Assembly (NCBI GenBank): GCA_002308795.1
Contig: DBVV01000029.1
Coordinates: 16,698-22,711 of the forward strand
DNA length: 6,014 nt
Direction of reading: 5' to 3'
Source: Mageeibacillus sp. UBA1255
GTDB lineage: Bacteria > Bacillota > Clostridia > UBA1212 > UBA1255
Under the pieces are notes generated by a model that ran no database searches, had not been told where the DNA came from, and was given only the letters and a program-made list of their open reading frames with translations. Shown in pieces: positions 1-4,779 of the stretch. The translations under genes and the position numbers were made by a program. The number at the start of each line of letters is the position of its first letter. Position 1 is the stretch's first letter.

Positions 1-761
1 TCGGACTGGGCGATCTCGTTCTCGTGGTGGATCGGTATATGGTCAACTCCGCCCGTATGTATATCGAGCAGATCTCCCAGATACTCTCTCGACATTTCCG
101 AGCATTCGATGTGCCATCCGGGGTATCCCATGCCCCACGGACTCGGCCACTGCATGATATGCTCTTTCGGAGCCTTTTTCCAAAGAGCAAAATCCGCCGG
201 ATTATGCTTTTCGTCATTCACCGCCACGCGCTCGCTGCCCCCGGCAAGCTGTTCGTCGAGCCTTGCGCGGGAGAGTTTTCCGTATCCGGGGAATTTAGCG
301 ATATCAAAATAAATGCCGTCTGACGTTTCGTATCCGTATCCCTTCTCGCACAGCCCCTCGACGTACTCGATCATACCGTCGATATGCTCCGTTGCCCTCG
401 CTATGATCTCCGGTCTGTCGATGTTCAGTCTCTTAAGATCTTTAAAGAATGCCGCAGCGTAGAAATCCGCGATCTCCCACGGCGATTTCTGAGCCTTTTT
501 AGCGGCTTTTTCCATCTTATCTTCGCCCTCGTCAGCATCCGACGTGAGGTGTCCGACGTCCGTAACGTTCATGACGTGCTTCAATTTAAAGCCCTCGTGT
601 TTGAGCACGCGGCGCAGCGAATCCATAAACACGTATGTACGCATATTCCCTATATGAGCATAACTGTATACCGTAGGGCCGCACGAGTAGATCTTAACTT
701 CGTCCGGATCCTGCGGCGTGAACGTTTCTTTTCTTCTGGATAATGTGTTGTATATTTTCAT
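1..761 (-). CDS. cysS: Cysteinyl-tRNA synthetase, N-terminal part (cut by left edge)
   Basis: Cytoplasmic class I aminoacyl-tRNA synthetase that activates cysteine with ATP and loads it onto tRNA-Cys. 253 codons are visible; family members are usually about 460-470 residues, so the C-terminal part, including the KMSKS loop and tRNA-binding domain, is off the window. Seen in the translation: CGPTVY at 27-32, the HIGH-type signature as HIGN at 36-39, NVTDVGHLTSDADEGED at 65-81, PGWHIECSEMS at 214-224 and HTGGVDHIPIHHENE at 235-249. The expected zinc ligands are present as C27, C220, H245 and E249, with the same spacing as in the E. coli enzyme (C209, H234, E238). The ATG overlaps the cysE stop by four bases (ATGA), which suggests translational coupling. 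It appears intact as far as it is visible. The identification is firm. Confidence 0.97.
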   Translation of the reverse strand, partial: MKIYNTLSRRKETFTPQDPDEVKIYSCGPTVYSYAHIGNMRTYVFMDSLRRVLKHEGFKLKHVMNVTDVGHLTSDADEGEDKMEKAAKKAQKSPWEIADFYAAAFFKDLKRLNIDRPEIIARATEHIDGMIEYVEGLCEKGYGYETSDGIYFDIAKFPGYGKLSRARLDEQLAGGSERVAVNDEKHNPADFALWKKAPKEHIMQWPSPWGMGYPGWHIECSEMSREYLGDLLDIHTGGVDHIPIHHENEIAQS

Positions 762-1411
762 TGCTGATTCTCCGTTTTAGATTCAAGTTCCCTGAGTTTC
801 GCGTCAAGTTCATCCATTTTCGCCCTGATCGCAGCCATTTCTTTCGCGTACGGGTCACCGGTGCGCTGGTCAAGTGCTACGGACGGAGCGACTCTCTCGC
901 CGTCAACTTTTATGACCCTTGCTTTAACGCCCGTTACAGTCGTCCCTGCAGGAACGTCGTCGACCACGACCGAACCGGCACCTATCATGGCATTGTCACC
1001 GACTTTTACCGGGCCCAGTATTTTCGAACCGGCGCCGATAAGGACGTTGTCCCCGATGGTAGGGTGACGTTTGCAATGCTTGATGCGTCCCGTGCCGCCT
1101 AAAGTCACCTGATGATATATAGTACAGTTATTTCCCACTACGGCAGTCTCGCCGATCACCACGCCGTGGCCGTGGTCAATAAACAGTTCATCTCCTATAC
1201 GCGCCCCGGGGTGTATTTCGATCCCGGTGCGCCTGGTACAGATCTGGGATATCCAGCGGGCAATAAATTTTAGCTTGATCTTGTAGAATCCGGCGGCAAT
1301 TTTATGGTAGATGAGGGCGTGGTATCCGGGATAAAGGAAAAATACCTCCAGCGCATTTCGTGCCGCAGGGTCCCTTTTTGCTATGGATTTTGCGTCTTTG
1401 ATCAGTCCCAT
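758..1411 (-). CDS. cysE: Serine O-acetyltransferase
   Basis: Transfers acetyl from acetyl-CoA to L-serine to give O-acetylserine, the substrate of cysteine synthase; cytoplasmic. At 217 residues it is the short Firmicutes type, without the long N-terminal region of the enterobacterial enzyme. Seen: RDPAARN at 13-19 (D14 matches the serine-binding Asp92 of E. coli), PGYHALIYHK at 28-37, then left-handed beta-helix hexapeptide repeats from about 62 to 165. These carry IDHGHGVVIGETAV (D79 and H80 match catalytic Asp157/His158), VTLGGTG at 102-108 and RHP with H116 (matches His193). Residues 186-212 are charged and probably form a coiled coil or helix. The ATG at 1411 follows the family start, but the ribosome binding site is poor: the only AAGGA lies 20 bases upstream and no other in-frame start exists between it and the ATG. 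It is the first gene of a cysES unit; cysS follows with a 4-base overlap. Confidence 0.96.
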   Translation of the reverse strand: MGLIKDAKSIAKRDPAARNALEVFFLYPGYHALIYHKIAAGFYKIKLKFIARWISQICTRRTGIEIHPGARIGDELFIDHGHGVVIGETAVVGNNCTIYHQVTLGGTGRIKHCKRHPTIGDNVLIGAGSKILGPVKVGDNAMIGAGSVVVDDVPAGTTVTGVKARVIKVDGERVAPSVALDQRTGDPYAKEMAAIRAKMDELDAKLRELESKTENQQ

Positions 1412-1496
1412 AATTAAAAGCCGGTCCGTATTCCTTGAAGGTTATTATCGCGTTCCCGCCGCGGCTAAAGCCGGCCACGGCAGGAGCACGATAAAT

Positions 1497-1525
1497 ATTT
1501 TAACACAACGGTGTGTTAAAGTGAA
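1497..1525 (-). promoter_or_regulatory. Candidate promoter for cysE-cysS
   Basis: On the minus strand a -35-like TTCACT (1520-1525) is followed after exactly 17 bases by TAAAAT (1497-1502), five of six bases of the -10 consensus. Transcription would start near 1490 and leave a leader of about 79 bases before cysE. The -35 box is only 4/6, so a sigma-70-type promoter is plausible rather than certain. The leader is too short for a standard T-box riboswitch, and none of its conserved elements were seen. Confidence 0.5.
1499..1520. promoter_or_regulatory. Perfect 9-bp inverted repeat, probable operator
   Basis: TTTAACACA at 1499-1507 is the exact reverse complement of TGTGTTAAA at 1512-1520, with a 4-base centre. 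It fills the spacer of the candidate cysE promoter and overlaps parts of both promoter boxes, the usual place for a repressor site. As RNA it could form a hairpin 26 bases after the stop of the surface-protein gene, but the stem is A/U-rich and is followed by ATATTTATC rather than a run of U, so it would be a poor terminator. The binding protein cannot be named from the sequence. Confidence 0.6.
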
Positions 1526-1553
1526 GTATCAGCCGGAACCGGAGCATCACTTT
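1518..1553 (-). repeat. 7-bp inverted repeat over the surface-protein stop codon
   Basis: On the minus strand AAAGTGA (1553-1547, which contains the TGA stop) pairs with TCACTTT (1524-1518). Inside it is a smaller CCGG-TT-CCGG dyad. The 3' arm shares three bases (1518-1520) with the neighbouring palindrome, so the two RNA hairpins could not both form fully. There is no U-run after it in the coding direction. It could protect the mRNA 3' end or be chance. Confidence 0.3.
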
Positions 1554-3235
1554 CTTTTTATAGCTATTATAACGATAACGCCGACAGCGATGATCGCACC
1601 GAAAAGGCCACCGGCGATACCGATTATCGCACCGTTGCTCAGTTTCCTGCTGCTTTTGTCGTTTTCAGGTACGGCAGTTTTCGCGTCCGGACCGGAAGAC
1701 TGAGTGACAGCGGGATCGGAGCCGGTATTATCAGCAGGCTGATCGGTTGCCTCCGCAGTAGCCTCAGGAGGCTGAGTCGCCGGATCGTCAGTTGGCGCAG
1801 CTGTCACGGGTTCTAATGTCGCTGGTTCCTGCGTGGAAGGCGCCTGTGTCTTAGGCTCTCCGGTCGGTGCAGGTGACGGCGTTGGCGTCGGAACGGGCGA
1901 AGGAGTAGGTTTAGGCGGCTGCGTCGGATCTTCGGGAGTATCCGGAGCTCTTAACTGCACGCTGAACAGTATGGATGATTGAACGCCGTCGCACTCAGCC
2001 ATGCAGAGATAATATTTCATGATATTCACGTCACTGATTGAGAGCCCGTTTGGGAAATTCAGTTCGTCTCCGGAAGCGACCTGTTCCATCATTACTCCGT
2101 TCTCATTTGAGATAAACCAGCTGTAAAAGACCTCCTGGTTCGCGTTGTCCGCGGCGACCTTGAGCGAGAAAGGCTCCTTGGGGATATAAGTCACGTAGTC
2201 TGTTTCAGATACCGCGTGGATCGAGAATTTAGTCCCTGCAGATGAAGAAACGCTGATCGGGAACGACGCTGCGCATCCGTCGTAAACGACAGTAAGGGAC
2301 TTCTGCTCCGTGCTGTAGATGTTGTTCGGATAGACTTCGACCTTATTCGTATCGGAAACGTTGAAATAACCCTGGCCTGTCATCCCGCGAAGCGTAAGAC
2401 CGCTGAGATCTATCGTATCCCCTACTTTGTAGCTCTTCTTTGAAGGCGCGTTGTTAACCTCTATCCCCATCGTGTATGAAGGATCTGAGTCGGTTTCGGC
2501 GACAACGAATCTGGCGAGGTTGCTGTAGCTTCTGTTTGTCTTCCCGCCGGACGTTTTCTCGACCATACAGGTTATGTAAAACGTTCCCGGATCGCCCGTG
2601 TCGACAACAAAAACAGATGAATCGTATGTGTCTTCGGATGCTTTTATGGTGCTGAGCTCGCATACTTTCGTCGTATACCACGTATAGTGATAATCGGCGT
2701 TGTCGTCGTACGTAGTACGTTTTATTGCGTATTTACACAGTTCTCCCTGATTGTAAACAAGATTTTTTACAGAAAATTCATCGGGATCACATATTTCGGT
2801 CTCCGGCCTTACCGTAACGTATGCGCGCGAAGTGACCGCGACGCCGCTGCCTCCGCGAACGATGCAGTAGACCTGGCTGCCGGAGAAAGAGAGCTTAACT
2901 TTGTCCAGTTCTAAATACGAAACTACCGCCCCGTCTTCAACTGTAATAGTCTCCGTGCATGAGTCGAAGCAGTCGTAAACAGGCGCGCCTGACGTTTCCT
3001 GAGAAGTAAAAGCAGGATAGTCCTTCCCTCCGAACCGTATGAACCACTCAAAATTAAGGCCGCTTCCCGAAGCCGCTGTCATAAGCCTGATATTATGACC
3101 CGCCGGTACTTCGTATGAAGAAGGGCCGCGAACTATCTCCACGGACGAGCCCGCGGCGTAAGCAGCAGGTAAAAAAGGCAAGGTAAATACAAACATAACC
3201 AGAGCGGCAATCAGAAGCACAGAAATCTTTTTCAT
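1547..3235 (-). CDS. Membrane-anchored Ig-like surface protein
   Basis: Uncharacterised 562-residue exported protein. A signal peptide (KK, hydrophobic core, probable cut after AYA at 25-27) is followed by about four beta-rich modules: 31-143, 148-247, 256-330 and 335-428. Modules 1, 2 and 4 share an Ig-like pattern, with an aromatic-x-W motif (W64, W186, W373) and later a Y near a C (Y123-C124, Y220-C223, Y409-C411). Module 3 (KKSYKVGDTIDLSGL onward, ending in SLTVVYDG) resembles the bacterial Ig-like Big_3 type. Residues 430-528 are a Pro/Thr/Ala-rich stalk, 534-558 a transmembrane helix and KRK the cytoplasmic end. No LPxTG sorting motif and no enzymatic motif were seen, so the anchor is the helix itself. 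GGAGG (complement at 3242-3246) lies six bases before the ATG and supports the start. It is the last gene of a three-gene unit. A role in adhesion or ligand display is only a guess from the architecture. Confidence 0.9.
   Translation of the reverse strand: MKKISVLLIAALVMFVFTLPFLPAAYAAGSSVEIVRGPSSYEVPAGHNIRLMTAASGSGLNFEWFIRFGGKDYPAFTSQETSGAPVYDCFDSCTETITVEDGAVVSYLELDKVKLSFSGSQVYCIVRGGSGVAVTSRAYVTVRPETEICDPDEFSVKNLVYNQGELCKYAIKRTTYDDNADYHYTWYTTKVCELSTIKASEDTYDSSVFVVDTGDPGTFYITCMVEKTSGGKTNRSYSNLARFVVAETDSDPSYTMGIEVNNAPSKKSYKVGDTIDLSGLTLRGMTGQGYFNVSDTNKVEVYPNNIYSTEQKSLTVVYDGCAASFPISVSSSAGTKFSIHAVSETDYVTYIPKEPFSLKVAADNANQEVFYSWFISNENGVMMEQVASGDELNFPNGLSISDVNIMKYYLCMAECDGVQSSILFSVQLRAPDTPEDPTQPPKPTPSPVPTPTPSPAPTGEPKTQAPSTQEPATLEPVTAAPTDDPATQPPEATAEATDQPADNTGSDPAVTQSSGPDAKTAVPENDKSSRKLSNGAIIGIAGGLFGAIIAVGVIVIIAIKRK
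1652..1948 (-). repeat. Low-complexity Pro/Thr-rich stalk coding region
   Basis: Codes for residues 430-528 of the surface protein. It begins with a PTPSPVPTPTPSPAPT-like stretch and continues with irregular P/T/E/A repeats such as QEPAT, LEPVT and DDPAT. Such stretches usually extend a domain through the cell wall. They are often glycosylated and can vary in length between strains by slippage; neither can be shown here. Confidence 0.75.
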
Positions 3236-3253
3236 TGTTATCCTCCGTAAAAG

Positions 3254-3970
3254 CTATATCTCTATGTCCGCGACGTACGGTCTGTGGTCAGAAACGACGC
3301 AGGCGGGTATCTCGGCACGGATGACGTTCACGTCTCCGGATGTGAAAATGTAATCGATCTTTTTATCAGGTTTCCACGAAGGGAACGTAAATCCGTTTTC
3401 CCCCGCGTCAAAGCGGCAGGCAGTATCGGTAAGTTTTGCTCTGACCGGGTCCAGGAGCGGATTATCCGGTCTCATATTGAAATCGCCCATCAGAACGGTT
3501 CCGGCGCTGTCAATAACTTTTTCGACGGTTTCGACAGCGTTTTCGTGTTCATCCGGATTCAGCCCGAAGTGGCTCACCAGAACGTTCAGTCCGCCTGCTG
3601 CGCTTATCTTCGCCTTCAGCACGCATCTGGTCTCATAATAGCCTTTAAACCTGCGCACTTCCGGATCGGGTATCGGTATGACAGACACGTTTTCGATCGG
3701 GTAGCGTGACAGCAGCGCGTTTCCGAACGGATCCACGCCTCCGAAAGATATTGCCCTCGCAAAATACCCGTGCATACCGGTAAGCTCCGCCAGAATCCCC
3801 GTCTGGTCGTCGTATTCTTCACGGTTCATTCCGATGCCGCGGATCTCCTGGAGACCCACGATATCGGCGCCCAGATCGTTTATCACACGCGCAAAAGCTT
3901 TAAAATCGATGCGGTTCGTCTGGCAGTTCAGGCAATGCTGAGTATTAAAACTCATTATTCTAAGTTTCAT
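3254..3970 (-). CDS. Endonuclease/exonuclease/phosphatase (EEP) family hydrolase
   Basis: Metal-dependent phosphoesterase of the fold shared by DNase I, exonuclease III, sphingomyelinases and inositol phosphatases; the substrate is not known. At 238 residues it is a bare catalytic domain with no signal peptide, so it is probably cytoplasmic. All expected active-site positions are visible: N9 in MSFNTQH, E42 in VGLQEI, H134 in LVSHFGLN, D163 and N165 in MGDFNMRPDNP, D206 in KIDYIF, and D228-H229 in VSDHRP. GNALLSRYPI at 83-92 is also typical. The ATG shares one base with the stop of the upstream isomerase homologue (TAATG), and GGAGGA lies just before it, so both are translated from one message. 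The surface-protein gene follows after 18 bases. Nucleic-acid, lipid and sugar-phosphate substrates are all possible; the sugar isomerase neighbour mildly favours a small phosphorylated compound. Confidence 0.9.
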   Translation of the reverse strand: MKLRIMSFNTQHCLNCQTNRIDFKAFARVINDLGADIVGLQEIRGIGMNREEYDDQTGILAELTGMHGYFARAISFGGVDPFGNALLSRYPIENVSVIPIPDPEVRRFKGYYETRCVLKAKISAAGGLNVLVSHFGLNPDEHENAVETVEKVIDSAGTVLMGDFNMRPDNPLLDPVRAKLTDTACRFDAGENGFTFPSWKPDKKIDYIFTSGDVNVIRAEIPACVVSDHRPYVADIEI

Positions 3971-4548
3971 TATTCCTCCGGCTTCGTCTCGAGCTTAAGC
4001 GGATAATCGCCCAGATGATTCAGTTTGAAACCATTTTTCTTATATTCTTCGTAATCGAACGCTTCGAGTTCGTCGATAGCGAGCTTGTGGAATTCGTAAA
4101 AATTATGCCACCATTCGTAGCCGGATCCTAAAGAAGCTCCAAGGTACGCGTCGGCAATATCGCATCCCATCTGAGGGGCAACGTAGAACGCACCCATCGC
4201 GAGGACGTTCACGCCGTTTCCGGTGATGGCTCTCAGTGCGGCCGGTACGCTCTCAACGACACCTGCATGGACGTGCGGACATTTGGAGGCGGCAATATGT
4301 ATTCCCATTCCCGTTCCGCAGAACAGCAGCGCCCTTTCGAATTCTCCTTCAGCTATCATCGCGCCCGCCCTGAGTCCGATACGGTGGAACATAAGATCCG
4401 TTTCCGTGTCAGGGTCGCTGTCAGCCTGAACACCTACGTCGGTGATCTTCCAGCCCTTTGCTTTAAGATGTGCCACGACGGCTTCCTTGAGCGGATAGCC
4501 TGCAAAATCTGCTGCAACCAGAAGGTATTTGTCTTTAATTGTTTTCAT
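3970..4548 (-). CDS. RpiB/LacA/LacB family sugar-phosphate isomerase homologue
   Basis: Cytoplasmic Rossmann-like protein related to ribose-5-phosphate isomerase B and galactose-6-phosphate isomerase subunits, which interconvert aldose and ketose phosphates. Seen: LLVAADFAGYPLKEAV at 9-24, LLFCGTGMGIHIAASK at 74-89 with the catalytic cysteine C77 and T79, and GNGVNVLAMGA at 110-120. By alignment from memory with E. coli RpiB, the His after the first Asp (usual DH) is F15, and the ring-opening His99 falls on G110. These changes make ordinary ribose-5-phosphate isomerase activity doubtful. At 192 residues it is about 40 longer than typical RpiB, with an aromatic C-terminal extension (EWWHNFYEFH at 145-154). 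GAGG lies eight bases before the ATG. It is the first gene of a unit with the EEP hydrolase (1-base overlap) and the surface protein. No gene symbol is given because the substrate is uncertain. Confidence 0.85.
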   Translation of the reverse strand: MKTIKDKYLLVAADFAGYPLKEAVVAHLKAKGWKITDVGVQADSDPDTETDLMFHRIGLRAGAMIAEGEFERALLFCGTGMGIHIAASKCPHVHAGVVESVPAALRAITGNGVNVLAMGAFYVAPQMGCDIADAYLGASLGSGYEWWHNFYEFHKLAIDELEAFDYEEYKKNGFKLNHLGDYPLKLETKPEE

Positions 4549-4600
4549 TGCTTCGACCTCACTTTTTACGTTCTGTTATTATATTTCCGAATATGTACGC

Positions 4601-4615
4601 CGTGCGTTTTGCACG
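4601..4615 (-). other. Small stem-loop in the leader of the isomerase unit
   Basis: CGTGC (4601-4605) and GCACG (4611-4615) form a perfect 5-bp stem with a 5-base loop. It lies shortly after the predicted transcription start (about 4625) of the leftward unit. It may stabilise the message or be chance; it is too small to be a known riboswitch. Confidence 0.3.
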
Positions 4616-4631
4616 TTGTTCCTATGCAGCT

Positions 4632-4661
4632 ATTTTACCCCCGTATAGAGTACGGTGTCAA
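4632..4661 (-). promoter_or_regulatory. Promoter of the isomerase-EEP-surface protein unit
   Basis: On the minus strand a perfect TTGACA (4656-4661) is followed after 18 bases by TAAAAT (4632-4637), five of six of the -10 consensus. The predicted start is near 4625, giving a leader of about 77 bases before the isomerase ATG. A second TATAAT occurs on the same strand at 4578-4583 without a recognisable -35 box. This is a strong housekeeping-sigma promoter by appearance. Confidence 0.75.
4641..4655. promoter_or_regulatory. CCGTA-N5-TACGG dyad in the promoter spacer
   Basis: A perfect 5-bp inverted repeat (4641-4645 and 4651-4655) directly abuts the -35 box of the leftward promoter. Its place suggests an operator, but the half-sites are short and could arise by chance. 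The rightward promoter spacer carries a related dyad. Confidence 0.4.
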
Positions 4662-4677
4662 GGGAAGAGGCTTTAAT

Positions 4678-4706
4678 TTGCCATACGGCTCCGAAAAGCG
4701 TATAAT
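4678..4706 (+). promoter_or_regulatory. Promoter of the acyl-CoA synthetase gene
   Basis: TTGCCA (4678-4683) is followed after 17 bases by a perfect TATAAT (4701-4706). The predicted start is near 4713, leaving a leader of about 67 bases before the ATG at 4780. The -35 box lies 16 bases from the -35 of the leftward promoter, so the two are back to back and could be controlled together. The spacer holds ATACG (4683-4687) and CGTAT (4699-4703), an inverted pair with an 11-base gap. Confidence 0.8.
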
Positions 4707-4779
4707 CGGAATGCGTTTCCGGGACGGGCAGCCGTCCGCAGGAACAAGCAGCAAATCGAAATGCGAGAACGGGAATAAA

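Noticed and set aside
24..743. Plus-strand open frames of 67-119 codons at the left end
   Set aside because: The opposite strand codes clearly for cysteinyl-tRNA synthetase with all its motifs; the plus-strand frames have no ribosome binding sites or recognisable domains.
743..1102. Plus-strand open frame of 119 codons antisense to cysE
   Set aside because: It is the mirror of the hexapeptide-repeat region of cysE, and its translation resembles no protein family I know.
1518..1560. Plus-strand terminator: hairpin followed by CTTTTT
   Set aside because: No plus-strand gene lies upstream to be terminated. The T-run is just the complement of Lys/Arg codons at the end of the surface protein.
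4578..4583. Second TATAAT on the minus strand before the isomerase gene
   Set aside because: No -35-like sequence or extended -10 TG is found at a suitable distance, and a near-consensus promoter lies just upstream.
4711..4779. Upstream in-frame ATG extending the acyl-CoA synthetase by 23 residues
   Set aside because: The codon lies five bases after the -10 box, at or before the predicted transcription start, and has no ribosome binding site; the added residues look like untranslated leader.
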